A DNA stretch of 64,000 nt, taken from contig CAYLNL010000008.1 in NCBI GenBank assembly GCA_964385175.1, positions 62,001 through 126,000 on the forward strand, given 5' to 3'. Below, piece by piece: positions 1-9,240 of this stretch. The notes under the pieces were generated by a model, which saw only the letters and a program-made list of their open reading frames with translations, was not told where the DNA came from and made no database searches. Within the stretch, counting starts at the first letter, position 1. Every line of letters starts with the position of its first letter. This DNA comes from CAYLNL01 sp964385175. Its GTDB lineage: Bacteria > Bacteroidota > Bacteroidia > Flavobacteriales > Flavobacteriaceae. A program made the translations under genes and the position numbers.

Positions 1-92
1 ATTTAAATTAACCTACAGAAAGTAACAGAGCGCAAGAATATGAAATTATTTAACTCTAAGCCGTGGAGGAAAGTGGTTTTCTTGGATTACTT

Positions 93-1898
93 TTAAAAAG
101 ATACATTAAATTTTTCTGACCATACAGCTATATTATATAATTTCCACAACGTTAACGCATCTGTTTTATCTGAAATTAAATGTATAGTAGCAAACCTATT
201 TATAAACCCAGATTTAGTAATCGTATTTAGAAAGTGTTGTTTGTTTGCCATCCACGTGTGCGGCGCCTCAAAACCAACTTTATTTTTTCTCCATATCACC
301 TCCCCCGGCAAGAGGTTTTCTGCAGATTTCCTTAAAATAAATTTAGACCATCCGCTATTGATTTTATGTGAAAAAGGTAACGATAAAGCGGTTTCTACAA
401 CCTCGTGGTCCAGGAAGGGCACTCTCGCTTCTATTGACTGAGACATGGAATTTCTATCTTCATATTTTAGTAATTTTTGCAGTTGAATATGCTCAATCTC
501 AGCTTTTTGAAGCGCTCGCAAACTTTTAGTAGATTTGGCTATGTAGTGTAACAATTCAACATGCAAGTATTTCTTATACTCTTTTTTAATGTATTTATTT
601 CTATGTAATTGCCTGAATTTTCTTACATAAACATTATTAAAATATATACTATAAAATAATAATTTTATAAGGGACAGTTTTGAATTATTGCTGATTTGAA
701 AATATGCCTTTATTTTTTTAAACAACCCTTTTTGTTCATTTAAATACGAAATAAAATACCTTTCATAGCCTAACAGAGTTTCATCGCCTCCCTGCCCATC
801 TAAAAGCACAACACACCCGGCTTCTTTCGCTTTCTTCATCACAAAATACTGCATAATAACGGAAGGACCTCCAAAGGGTTCTTCTTGAATTTTGATAACC
901 TCATCCATGCTATCCAGGAAATCTTCTTCTGTGGGCTCTGTAACATACCATTTTAAATCGCAAGCATCTGCCACCATTTTTGCGTATTTTGACTCGTCTG
1001 TCTTTTTTTCTATAGATTTAGCGGTGATGGCGGTAAGTTTACCCAACGAATTTTCTTTCAAAATTTGAGCGGCTGTTGCAGCTATAAAAGAACTATCTAA
1101 GCCGCCGCTTAAACAGGCGCCTACCATAACATCGGCGCGCATTTGCAACTGTATAGCCCGTGTTATTTTTTCTTTATATAACATGAGGCTTTCCTCAAAC
1201 GGTGCATTATCGAGGTCATCAGGGAGAGGCAACTCATAGTATTTTTTAACAATGAAAGAATTTGTTTCTAAATTAAAAATTAAATTATGAGCCGGCGCAA
1301 GGGCATAAATACCCTCAAAAAACGTATTGTCGGTATGATGGTGGTAGGATAGATATAAAAAATCAAACAATATTTGCCTATTCACCTTAGGCCGCTCTAT
1401 AAAATGAAGCAGCTGTTTAATCTCAGAACCAAAATAAAAGTGAGTCTCATCAGAATAATAATATAACGGCTTTATTCCAAAGCGGTCTCTACTTAAAAAA
1501 ACGGTATTATTCCTTCTATCATAGATTGCAAAAGCCCACATGCCATTAAAATAATCTACACATTTTTCTCCCCACTCCTGGTAGGCGGCTAAAACCACTT
1601 CCGTATCCGTTTCACTTTTAAATATATACCCTTTTTCTTCCAATTCTTTTTTCAACGCTACATAATTATACACCTCTCCGTTATAGGTAATTGTATAATC
1701 ATTATAATCCATGGGTTGATTTGCTGACTCTACTAAATCTAACACCGAAAGCCTTCGGTGGGCAAGCCCAACACTTTTACTACAATAATATCCTTCTGCA
1801 TTAGGGCCCCGGTGAGCAATCAAATCATTCATTTGTTTTAAGATAGTCCCAGATGCTACAGAGCCCTTTTTATTGATTATTCCCGTTATTCCGCACAT
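93..1898 (-). CDS. asnB: AsnB-like glutamine-dependent amidotransferase / asparagine synthase
   Basis: The 601-residue protein has the full AsnB architecture. Cys2 (MCGITG) is the class II glutaminase nucleophile, the Ntn glutaminase domain covers about residues 2-210, and the PP-loop SGGLDSS at 264-270 marks the ATP-dependent synthase domain. The start overlaps the 3' end of the flippase gene by 13 bases, so it belongs to the same leftward operon and is the last gene visible. In polysaccharide loci, AsnB-like proteins of the WbpS type are thought to amidate uronic acids. The adjacent WbpA/WbpD/WbpB-type genes, which make an acidic diacetamido sugar, fit that role. Ordinary asparagine synthesis remains possible because the sequence alone does not separate the two. 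Confidence 0.9.
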   Translation of the reverse strand: MCGITGIINKKGSVASGTILKQMNDLIAHRGPNAEGYYCSKSVGLAHRRLSVLDLVESANQPMDYNDYTITYNGEVYNYVALKKELEEKGYIFKSETDTEVVLAAYQEWGEKCVDYFNGMWAFAIYDRRNNTVFLSRDRFGIKPLYYYSDETHFYFGSEIKQLLHFIERPKVNRQILFDFLYLSYHHHTDNTFFEGIYALAPAHNLIFNLETNSFIVKKYYELPLPDDLDNAPFEESLMLYKEKITRAIQLQMRADVMVGACLSGGLDSSFIAATAAQILKENSLGKLTAITAKSIEKKTDESKYAKMVADACDLKWYVTEPTEEDFLDSMDEVIKIQEEPFGGPSVIMQYFVMKKAKEAGCVVLLDGQGGDETLLGYERYFISYLNEQKGLFKKIKAYFQISNNSKLSLIKLLFYSIYFNNVYVRKFRQLHRNKYIKKEYKKYLHVELLHYIAKSTKSLRALQKAEIEHIQLQKLLKYEDRNSMSQSIEARVPFLDHEVVETALSLPFSHKINSGWSKFILRKSAENLLPGEVIWRKNKVGFEAPHTWMANKQHFLNTITKSGFINRFATIHLISDKTDALTLWKLYNIAVWSEKFNVSF

Positions 1899-3151
1899 TT
1901 TGTTAACTTTTTTAAGCTGTTGTATTGTAGTATATAATATAGAGAATAAAGCGCTATTTCATGGCATACATAAATCTTTAAAAGAAAAATAATATCTGCT
2001 TTTATGTAAAAAACAGCTATTGTTAAGGTAGTAAATGTAGTAACAAAATAAGTGATTTGCCAGATTGACAATAGTTTTACATTATTCGTAGCATTGAGAA
2101 CGGAAGATAATGGGCTTACTATTAATTTCACGAGAAAACTTATAGATAAAATACTGGCAAATTTGCCCGATAGTACCCACCGCTCGCCGAAAAGCAAGGT
2201 AAACAAATATTCCCCCCTAAAAATTAAAACCACGCTCAACAACATCCCTATAAAGGCGAGAAATAGTGTAGATTTATAGAAAAGTTGTCTTGCCTTTGCT
2301 ATATTATTAGAATTTATTGTCATAGCCATTTTTTGATAAAAAACATCTTTAAAAGAAACCGTTATCAGCGCTAAGGGAGACATTAAACATAAATTTGTAA
2401 GTCCATAATACCCTAAATCAGATTGAGAGTAATTATATTCTATTAAAAATATCAACACTTGCAATGAAAAAGTATCTAAAAGAGAGGGTATAATATTATA
2501 TTTTGGATAGTGAATGTATTTTTTTGCAACATGCTTTAATGTTATAGATTTTGTGGAGTTTTTATCTAATTCTAATTTTTTATGTAAATAAAAAACAGAA
2601 GAAACTAATCCCGCTATTTTACCCATAACCATACCAACGGGAGAAATAACCAACCCCAGTATAATACTAACTATAGAAGAAAACACAGATTGCAGGATTT
2701 TTGAAAAGGCATTTACCTTAAATTTTTTGAACCTGACAGACAAATAATAGAAAGATTGCCATATTCCATAAAAGCCCACATACAAAGGAATTAGAAAAAT
2801 TATGCCATTTGAATTGATTTTTATATCAAAAAACATAAAAACCAGCAAACTAAGTATAAAAAGTATAAAAGTATAAATGAGGGTAATAATAATGCTCAAA
2901 TGGAAAAGGCGGGCGCCTTCGTTTTCATTTTTAGGTAATACAATCGCTATTTGATACCTTCCTCCCGTGGCTACCACTAATACAGCGGAATAGGCCATGA
3001 AAGATGTGAATAGTGCAAACTCTTTTTCAGTATAAAACCTCGTTAGTAGAGGCATTATTAATAACGGTATCAGTTGAGCGATACCCGTGCCCACTAATTG
3101 GGTTGTTATATTATTTACAAACTCAGATTTGACTAATTTTTTGTATTTCAA
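1886..3151 (-). CDS. wzx: Wzx-like O-antigen/lipid-linked oligosaccharide flippase
   Basis: This is a 421-residue, strongly hydrophobic protein with about a dozen predicted membrane segments and short basic loops. Its length and layout are typical of the polysaccharide-biosynthesis (Wzx/MATE-like) flippases. It would move undecaprenol-linked oligosaccharide repeat units across the inner membrane. It lies one base downstream of the WbpB-type gene and overlaps asnB by 13 bases, which indicates co-transcription. Codon use is AT-rich compared with the rml genes upstream, as is common for the variable part of polysaccharide loci. The exact substrate cannot be read from sequence. Confidence 0.85.
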   Translation of the reverse strand: MKYKKLVKSEFVNNITTQLVGTGIAQLIPLLIMPLLTRFYTEKEFALFTSFMAYSAVLVVATGGRYQIAIVLPKNENEGARLFHLSIIITLIYTFILFILSLLVFMFFDIKINSNGIIFLIPLYVGFYGIWQSFYYLSVRFKKFKVNAFSKILQSVFSSIVSIILGLVISPVGMVMGKIAGLVSSVFYLHKKLELDKNSTKSITLKHVAKKYIHYPKYNIIPSLLDTFSLQVLIFLIEYNYSQSDLGYYGLTNLCLMSPLALITVSFKDVFYQKMAMTINSNNIAKARQLFYKSTLFLAFIGMLLSVVLIFRGEYLFTLLFGERWVLSGKFASILSISFLVKLIVSPLSSVLNATNNVKLLSIWQITYFVTTFTTLTIAVFYIKADIIFLLKIYVCHEIALYSLYYILQYNSLKKLTKCAE

Positions 3152-3152
3152 A

Positions 3153-4091
3153 TCATTTCAATATTTCATGATAGTCCCCCTTCAAACCTATAGGAATAGT
3201 ATTTCTAATATCATGTACTATTTCTATAGCCGTTCTGGTTTCGTTTAACCCATAACCGCCACCAGCTAATATATCTTTATATACCAGGGTATGCAAATCG
3301 CCAAAACCATCGCTAAACTCAAGTTCCTGCCCATCAATAATAATTGAGCGAAACGTAGTTTGCCCCTTCTGTTTTACATATTGGGGTAAATATGTTGCAT
3401 TTACCGATAAAAACCAGCGAACCCTTGCGTTGGTAAATTCTAAATACCCTGCTGCATGGTCTTTTTCATGAACGTGTACTATATTTTCTTGTACATTGCC
3501 AAAAATCCATGCCAGCATATCGTAAAAATGCACCCCTATATTAGTTGCAATTCCCCCCGATTTTGCAGGGTCTCCCTTCCATGAAATAAAATACCAGTTT
3601 CCCCTAGATGTTATATACGTTAAATCTACTTCGAATTTTTTCTGCATTTTGGCATTAGCCACCTTTTCACGCAGCGCAATTATAGAAGGATGGGTACGCA
3701 ATTGAAGAACATTATATATTCTCCTTCCTGTTTTCTCTTCTACTTTTTGCAGGTTATCAATGTTCCAGGGATTCAATACCAAAGGCTTTTCGCAGATAGC
3801 ATCAGCCCCGCTTCTCAGGGCAAAACGAATATGAGCATCATGCAGGTAATTGGGAGAACAAATACTCACATAATCTAAATGTGTATTTCCCTCATACGTA
3901 AGTTTTTCTATATGACGGTCAAACCGTTCAAACTCTACAAAAAAATCTGCCCCGGGAAAATACGAATCTATAACCCCCACACTATCATTTTTATCATACG
4001 CCGCCAATAAATTATTGCCAGTATCTTTTATAGCTTTCATGTGTCTTGGCGCAATATAGCCTGCGGCGCCAATAAGGCTAAAGTTTTTCAT
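3153..4091 (-). CDS. wbpB: UDP-GlcNAc-uronate 3-dehydrogenase (WbpB/WlbA type, Gfo/Idh/MocA family)
   Basis: The 312-residue protein starts with a Rossmann motif (GAAGYIAPRHM, residues 8-18) characteristic of WlbA/WbpB, and carries the family EKP motif at 101-103 (ICEKPLVLNPWN). In known pathways it oxidises C3 of UDP-N-acetylglucosaminuronate with NAD, preparing the sugar for transamination by a WbpE-type enzyme and acetylation by WbpD. The WbpD- and WbpA-type genes lie immediately upstream, but no WbpE aminotransferase is in the window. A 92-base gap separates it from the acetyltransferase gene. The long motif match makes the subfamily call firm; the pathway step is transferred from characterised homologues. 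Confidence 0.9.
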   Translation of the reverse strand: MKNFSLIGAAGYIAPRHMKAIKDTGNNLLAAYDKNDSVGVIDSYFPGADFFVEFERFDRHIEKLTYEGNTHLDYVSICSPNYLHDAHIRFALRSGADAICEKPLVLNPWNIDNLQKVEEKTGRRIYNVLQLRTHPSIIALREKVANAKMQKKFEVDLTYITSRGNWYFISWKGDPAKSGGIATNIGVHFYDMLAWIFGNVQENIVHVHEKDHAAGYLEFTNARVRWFLSVNATYLPQYVKQKGQTTFRSIIIDGQELEFSDGFGDLHTLVYKDILAGGGYGLNETRTAIEIVHDIRNTIPIGLKGDYHEILK

Positions 4092-4183
4092 AGTAGAATT
4101 ATATATAGGCTAAATCTATTCTCTAAAAGCATCAATAAAAATACTTATAAACTAATGTTACAATAAAATATCCTGCGATATAG

Positions 4184-4765
4184 CTACCCCATTTTCCTTA
4201 CCTTATTATCTTCTAAAATATATTTTTCGCCACTTTCAGGGCATTCGGCAATACCATTACCCTCAAAACGAAGCCGATGCCCGTATTCACTTATCCATCC
4301 CATCTGCTTGGCGGGATTTCCAACAACCAACGCATAATCTGGCACTTCCTTAGTAACAACCGCCCCGGCGCCTATAAAAGCATACTCCCCTATATTGTTA
4401 CCACAGATAATAGTGGCATTAGCCCCTATAGAAGCTCCTTTTTTAACTATTGTTTTTACATATTGGTCTCGCCTGTTAATAGCGCTTCTGGGGTTAATAA
4501 CATTCGTAAAAACCATAGACGGCCCTAAAAACACATCATCTTCACAAACCACCCCGGTATAGATAGAAACATTATTTTGAACCTTAACATTCCGTCCCAA
4601 AATTACACCCGGCGATACAACAACATTCTGACCGATATTGCAATTTTCACCTATAACACACCCCGGCATAATATGAGAAAAATGCCATATTTTGGTTCCG
4701 CTTCCTATACTACAGCCTTCATCTAATATTGCTGTTTCGTGGGCAAAAAACTTCTCAGCCTTCAT
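4184..4765 (-). CDS. wbpD: UDP-2-acetamido-3-amino-glucuronate N-acetyltransferase (WbpD/WlbB type)
   Basis: The 193-residue protein is built from hexapeptide repeats of the left-handed beta-helix type from about residue 10 to 150. It is preceded by the typical AILDEGCSIGSGTKIWHFSH opening seen in WbpD/WlbB acetyltransferases. It would use acetyl-CoA to acetylate the 3-amino group and give UDP-GlcNAc(3NAc)A. It begins two bases after the end of the WbpA-type gene. The start ATG at 4765 gives a full-length protein. Related hexapeptide transferases act on other amino sugars; the flanking WbpA and WbpB homologues are what narrow the substrate. Confidence 0.9.
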   Translation of the reverse strand: MKAEKFFAHETAILDEGCSIGSGTKIWHFSHIMPGCVIGENCNIGQNVVVSPGVILGRNVKVQNNVSIYTGVVCEDDVFLGPSMVFTNVINPRSAINRRDQYVKTIVKKGASIGANATIICGNNIGEYAFIGAGAVVTKEVPDYALVVGNPAKQMGWISEYGHRLRFEGNGIAECPESGEKYILEDNKVRKMG

Positions 4766-4767
4766 AC

Positions 4768-6036
4768 TTATAGTCTATCTGTTACCAGTTCTTTTGGTAA
4801 AAAACTTTTAATATCAAAAACAACACTGTTTTTATTTGATTTTATAGATGAAATTTCTATCTCTTTAAATTCAGTATGCGATACGGTTAAAATAATTAGC
4901 TCGTATTTTCCTTCAATGGCCTCCAGCAAATCAATTCCATATTCCCGTTTCACTTCTTCTTTAGAAGCATACGGGTCATAAACATCAACCTTCATATCAA
5001 ATTGTTTCAATTCCTCCACTACATCTACTACCCTTGTATTGCGAATATCAGGGCAATTTTCTTTAAAGGTAATTCCCAAAACCAACGCATTTGCACCCTT
5101 CACCTTTTGTCCATGCTTTAGCATACGTTTTATAACCCTGTTTGCTACATACACCCCCATTGTATCATTAATGCGCCTCCCTGATAGAATTACCTCCGGG
5201 TAATAGCCCAGGCTCTCTGCTTTATAGGTGAGATAGTAGGGATCTACACCAATACAATGCCCACCTACCAGGCCGGGGCGAAAGGGTAAAAAATTCCATT
5301 TGGTGCCCGCCGCCTCCAAAACCTCAGTAGTATCAATTCCCATCCTGTCAAAAATAAGCGCTAATTCATTTACAAATGATATATTGACATCGCGCTGTAC
5401 GTTCTCAATAATTTTTGAGGCTTCGGCCACCTTTATGCTAGGTGCCTTGTGTGTTCCAGCTTCAATAATACTTTTATATAAATCATCTACCAGTGTTGCC
5501 ACTTCGGGTGTGCTGCCAGAAGTTACTTTAACAATAGTATGAATTCTGTGAACTTTATCGCCCGGGTTTATCCGCTCCGGAGAATAGCCGCAATAAAAAT
5601 CTTCGTTGAAAACCAGGCCGCTGGCTTTTTCCAGTTCGGGAACGCAAACCTCCTCGGTGCAGCCGGGATATACGGTAGATTCGTAAATGACAATGTTTCC
5701 TTTTTTTAGGTATTTTCCCACCGTTTGGCTGGCTGCCCGTAAAGGGGTCAAATCTGGTTTTTTGTAGGCATCTACCGGGGTCGGCACGGTAACGATATAT
5801 ATATCGGCAGCTGCCAAATCCTCTTCCCGGTACGTGTAGGTGAGAAAAGTCGCCTTTTCCAGTTCTTTTGAGGTAACTTCCAACGTGCTATCCATACCCT
5901 TTTGCAGGGCGCTTATCCGTTCTTTGTTGATATCAAATCCTGTAACTTTATATTTTCCGGCAAACGCCACGGCAAGCGGCAGCCCTACATAGCCCAATCC
6001 TATAACTGCTATTTTACGTTCCCGCAGATTTTCCAA
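4768..6036 (-). CDS. wbpA: UDP-N-acetylglucosamine 6-dehydrogenase (WbpA/TviB/WecC family)
   Basis: This is a 422-residue nucleotide-sugar dehydrogenase. The N-terminal NAD site GLGYVGLP is at 13-20 and the catalytic cysteine is C261 within GGHCIGVDPYYL. The C-terminal UDP-binding domain follows, with FKENCPDIRNT. It oxidises C6 of a UDP-hexosamine to the uronate, the first step of the pathway continued by the two downstream genes. The gene lies 3 bases after rmlD and 2 bases before the acetyltransferase gene. GlcNAc versus GalNAc specificity cannot be fixed from motifs, but the WbpB/WbpD context favours UDP-GlcNAc. Confidence 0.9.
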   Translation of the reverse strand: MENLRERKIAVIGLGYVGLPLAVAFAGKYKVTGFDINKERISALQKGMDSTLEVTSKELEKATFLTYTYREEDLAAADIYIVTVPTPVDAYKKPDLTPLRAASQTVGKYLKKGNIVIYESTVYPGCTEEVCVPELEKASGLVFNEDFYCGYSPERINPGDKVHRIHTIVKVTSGSTPEVATLVDDLYKSIIEAGTHKAPSIKVAEASKIIENVQRDVNISFVNELALIFDRMGIDTTEVLEAAGTKWNFLPFRPGLVGGHCIGVDPYYLTYKAESLGYYPEVILSGRRINDTMGVYVANRVIKRMLKHGQKVKGANALVLGITFKENCPDIRNTRVVDVVEELKQFDMKVDVYDPYASKEEVKREYGIDLLEAIEGKYELIILTVSHTEFKEIEISSIKSNKNSVVFDIKSFLPKELVTDRL

Positions 6037-6039
6037 GTT

Positions 6040-6831
6040 TCAAAAAGGGTTTTTAGTTGATTGTAATACCGAATACACCGGTCGTTCCGCAAAAGTAGGA
6101 TAATTTTTTGTCTTATTCACGCTCACCGCGTTTTGCAGGCTGTTCTCTTTAAGTATTTCGCGCGCAAAATCATACCACGTCATCGCTTTATTTCCGCAGA
6201 AGTGGTAGATTCCGTATTTTGTGGAATGGTAGGTAATACTATTCATCAAAAAAACCGCGAGGTCGTTGGCGTTCGTAGGGCAGCCGGTTTCTCCATCAGT
6301 TATGTATAGTTCTTTTTGGGTGGTGGCTTTTTCCAGGATGGTTTTGTAAAAATTTTTCCCAAATTCGCTGTAAAGCCACGAGGTGCGTATGATGAAATAG
6401 GTGTTTAAAATCTCCCTAATGTATTTTTCCCCCGCCAGCTTGGAAGCGCCATATTGGTTGATGGGATTGGGCATATCGTCTTCCACGTAAGGCGTTGTCT
6501 TTTTCCCGTCAAACACATAATCGGTGGAAATATGCAGCAGCGTAGTTTTGTATTTTTTACAGGCTTCCGCCACATTTTTAGCGCCTTCGGCATTTACGGA
6601 AAAGGCTTTTTCGGGTTCTTTTTCGGCTTGCTCTACATGGGTATAGGCAGCGCAATTGATACAGTAATCAGGTTGGGCTTTCTCAAAAAAATGAAAAACA
6701 GCTTCTTTGCCTGTAATATCCAATTGGTTAAAAGAAGTAAATATAAACCGATGTTGAGAATAGTTTGCATGGATTTTCTGGAGGCATTTTCCCAACTGCC
6801 CACCGGCGCCTGTTACTAAGATAGTTTTCAT
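6040..6831 (-). CDS. rmlD: dTDP-4-dehydrorhamnose reductase
   Basis: The 263-residue short-chain dehydrogenase-type protein has the N-terminal nucleotide motif TGAGGQLGK and the catalytic YGASK pair, plus the STDYVFDG motif typical of RmlD. It performs the last step of dTDP-L-rhamnose synthesis, an NAD(P)H-dependent reduction at C4. It overlaps the rmlC stop by 4 bases (ATGA-type coupling) and is followed after 3 bases by the dehydrogenase gene. With rmlC, rmlA and rmlB it makes a complete rhamnose set in the order B-A-C-D along the transcript. It is slightly shorter than the roughly 290-300 residues of enteric RmlD, as is common in Bacteroidota. Confidence 0.95.
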   Translation of the reverse strand: MKTILVTGAGGQLGKCLQKIHANYSQHRFIFTSFNQLDITGKEAVFHFFEKAQPDYCINCAAYTHVEQAEKEPEKAFSVNAEGAKNVAEACKKYKTTLLHISTDYVFDGKKTTPYVEDDMPNPINQYGASKLAGEKYIREILNTYFIIRTSWLYSEFGKNFYKTILEKATTQKELYITDGETGCPTNANDLAVFLMNSITYHSTKYGIYHFCGNKAMTWYDFAREILKENSLQNAVSVNKTKNYPTFAERPVYSVLQSTKNPF

Positions 6832-7373
6832 GGAAAAAGTGTTCTAAACATGGGAAGGGTTTTATCTTTTTCTGACAGGCTGAGCGCTTCTTCCGGCAGT
6901 TCCCATTGAACATTTAGGGTTTCATCCTTATAAAGGATGCCCGATTCGGAGGTTGGATGATAATAGGCATCACATTTATACGAAAAAATAACTCCATCGG
7001 TCAGGCACAAAAAGGCATGGGCAAATCCTTTGGGAATGTATAATTGATAGTTGTTTTTATCGTCTAAGATAATGGAAAAATATTTCCCGAAGGTTCTTGA
7101 ATCTTTCCGTAAATCAACCACCACATCCTGAACGGCTCCCCGAACCACCCGAACCAATTTCGCCTGTGCATGTTGGCCTTTTTGAAAATGGAAACCCCGT
7201 AAAACTCCCTTCTTTGAGATGGATTGATTTTCCTGGACAAACTCAGGGGTGAAATTCGCTACTTCAGAAAAGGCTTTTTCATTGAATGTTTCAAAGAAAG
7301 TTCCTCTTTCATCTTTAAAAATAGTGGGTTTTAGCACAAAACAGCCGTGAAGAGGAGTCGCTTCTTTTTTCAT
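6828..7373 (-). CDS. rmlC: dTDP-4-dehydrorhamnose 3,5-epimerase
   Basis: The 181-residue cupin-type protein has the RmlC signatures FKDERGTFFETF near residue 20, the catalytic His region RGFHFQK, and the KLVRVVRGAVQDVVVDLRK strand. It also has IPKGFAHAFL, the dTDP-sugar pocket segment. It epimerises C3 and C5 of the 4-keto-6-deoxy sugar made by RmlB. Its start overlaps the rmlA stop by 4 bases and its stop overlaps the rmlD start by 4 bases, so translation is probably coupled through all three genes. Confidence 0.95.
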   Translation of the reverse strand: MKKEATPLHGCFVLKPTIFKDERGTFFETFNEKAFSEVANFTPEFVQENQSISKKGVLRGFHFQKGQHAQAKLVRVVRGAVQDVVVDLRKDSRTFGKYFSIILDDKNNYQLYIPKGFAHAFLCLTDGVIFSYKCDAYYHPTSESGILYKDETLNVQWELPEEALSLSEKDKTLPMFRTLFP

Positions 7374-8227
7374 GAGAGCTGTAGTAAATAATTTCCATAC
7401 CCGCTTTTCAGGAGTGGTTGTGCCAACTGGTGAAGCTGCGTTTTGGTAATATACCCCATGCGATAGGCGGCTTCTTCAATACATCCTATTTTCAGCCCTT
7501 GTCGTTGCTCAATAACCTGTACAAACTGGGATGCCTGCATGAGGGAATCGAACGTACCGGTATCTAACCAGGCCATTCCCCGGTCTAAGACAGATACTTT
7601 TAGCTTTTTTCTTCTCAAATATTCCCTGTTCACATCTGTTATTTCCAGCTCCCCCCGTGTGCTGGGTTGTATATTTTGGGCAATAGATACTACTTCGTTG
7701 TCATAAAAATAAATGCCGGGAACGGCATAGTTAGAGGTTGGGTGTTGGGGTTTTTCTTGTATGGAGATTACATTCCCATCCTTGTCAAAATTCACTACCC
7801 CGTAACGTTTCGGGTCGTTCACGTGGTAGGCATAGATAATGCCACCGTTTGGATTAGTGCTGGCTTGCAACAGTTGGGCGAGCCCGCTCCCATAGAAAAT
7901 ATTATCGCCTAAAATGAGGGCTACTTTTTCTTTTCCAATAAATTGCTCCCCGATGAGAAAGGCTTCCGCCAGTCCGTTGGGCTGTTCTTGTATGGCGTAC
8001 TGAAAGCGGCATCCTAACTGGCTTCCATCGCCCAAAAGTCGCTCAAAAAGCGGCACATCTAACGGGGTAGAAATAATGAGAATATCTTGTATGCCTGCCC
8101 ACAATAGGGTGGAGAGGGGGTAGTATATCATGGGTTTGTCATACACCGGCATCAGTTGCTTGCTCACTGCCAGGGTGAGCGGGTGCAACCTCGTTCCTGA
8201 ACCGCCTGCCAATATAATGCCTTTCAT
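7370..8227 (-). CDS. rmlA: glucose-1-phosphate thymidylyltransferase
   Basis: The 285-residue nucleotidyltransferase starts with the pyrophosphorylase signature GGSGTRLHPLT and continues with KQLMPVYDKPMIYYPL, LGDNIFYG and EKP motifs, all typical of RmlA. It joins dTTP and glucose-1-phosphate to give dTDP-glucose, the first committed step to dTDP-rhamnose and a usual feedback control point. The gene starts two bases after the rmlB stop. Length and motifs match the short RmlA class, and nothing is missing. Confidence 0.95.
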   Translation of the reverse strand: MKGIILAGGSGTRLHPLTLAVSKQLMPVYDKPMIYYPLSTLLWAGIQDILIISTPLDVPLFERLLGDGSQLGCRFQYAIQEQPNGLAEAFLIGEQFIGKEKVALILGDNIFYGSGLAQLLQASTNPNGGIIYAYHVNDPKRYGVVNFDKDGNVISIQEKPQHPTSNYAVPGIYFYDNEVVSIAQNIQPSTRGELEITDVNREYLRRKKLKVSVLDRGMAWLDTGTFDSLMQASQFVQVIEQRQGLKIGCIEEAAYRMGYITKTQLHQLAQPLLKSGYGNYLLQLS

Positions 8228-8229
8228 AC

Positions 8230-9240
8230 CTATTTATAGTTATTCAAATACCAGGCAACTGTTTTCCGGATACCGGTTTCAAACGTTTCCTTTGCTTTCC
8301 ATCCCAATTCTGTTTTTAGCTTGGTGGCATCTATAGCATACCTGAAATCGTGCCCGGGACGATCTGTTACAAACGATATGAGTTCCCGGTAGCTGCCTTT
8401 TTTGCGGGGTTTCAGCTCATCTAAGATACCACAAATAGTTTGGGCTATTTCTATATTGGTGTGTTCGTTATTGGCGCCTATGAGATAGGTTTCTCCGGCT
8501 TTTCCGTTGCGGAATACCAAACCGAGCGCCTCGCAATGGTCGGTTACATAGAGCCAGTCTCGCACATTGGTTCCTTTGCCATAAATAGGGATGGGCTCTT
8601 CTTTCAAGGCTTTCCGTATGATGGTGGGGATGAGTTTCTCCTTGTGTTGTTTTGGCCCGTAGTTATTAGAACAGTTAGTAGTAACTACATTTAGCCCGTA
8701 GGTGTGGAAGTAGCTCCGTACCAAAAAATCAGATGCCGCCTTGGAGGCACTGTAAGGACTGTTAGGAGCATAAGGTGTTTTTTCGGTAAAAAAGCCTTCT
8801 TTTCCCAATGCACCATACACCTCATCGGTGGAGATATGGTGAAAGCGGGCTTGTTCAAATCCTGTTCGGGCTTGGTGAGGTGCCTTCAGCCAATGTTTTT
8901 TGGCAGCCTCCAGCAGCGTAAATGTGCCGACCACATTGGTTTGGATAAAAATATCAGGCGTTTCTATAGAGGTATCTACATGCGATTCGGCGGCGAAGTG
9001 GATAACGTCTTTTATTGAATATTTTTTGAAAAGTTCTTCCACAAGCGTTGCGTTACAGATGTCTCCCTGAACAAAAGTATGGTTAGGGTGGTTTTCTATT
9101 TCTTTTAAGTTAGATAGGCTCCCTGCATAGGTGAGTTTGTCGAGACTTATGAGTTGTATGAGGTTATTTTTTTTTAAAAAATAGCTTATAAAATTAGCTC
9201 CTATAAAGCCGGCGCCACCTGTAACCAGAATGCATCTCAT
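8230..9240 (-). CDS. rmlB: dTDP-glucose 4,6-dehydratase
   Basis: The 336-residue extended short-chain dehydrogenase has the NAD motif GGAGFIGANF near the N-terminus, the STDEVYG active-site segment and the YSASK catalytic Tyr/Lys pair. These are the diagnostic RmlB features. It converts dTDP-glucose into the 4-keto-6-deoxy intermediate used by RmlC and RmlD. The start codon overlaps the stop of the Wzz-like gene by 4 bases, which ties the rhamnose genes to the membrane chain-length-type protein in one transcript. Confidence 0.95.
   Translation of the reverse strand: MRCILVTGGAGFIGANFISYFLKKNNLIQLISLDKLTYAGSLSNLKEIENHPNHTFVQGDICNATLVEELFKKYSIKDVIHFAAESHVDTSIETPDIFIQTNVVGTFTLLEAAKKHWLKAPHQARTGFEQARFHHISTDEVYGALGKEGFFTEKTPYAPNSPYSASKAASDFLVRSYFHTYGLNVVTTNCSNNYGPKQHKEKLIPTIIRKALKEEPIPIYGKGTNVRDWLYVTDHCEALGLVFRNGKAGETYLIGANNEHTNIEIAQTICGILDELKPRKKGSYRELISFVTDRPGHDFRYAIDATKLKTELGWKAKETFETGIRKTVAWYLNNYK

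Noticed and set aside
7540..7565. tRNA-like ggaatcgaacg string
   Set aside because: Lies inside rmlA coding sequence and no cloverleaf can be drawn.
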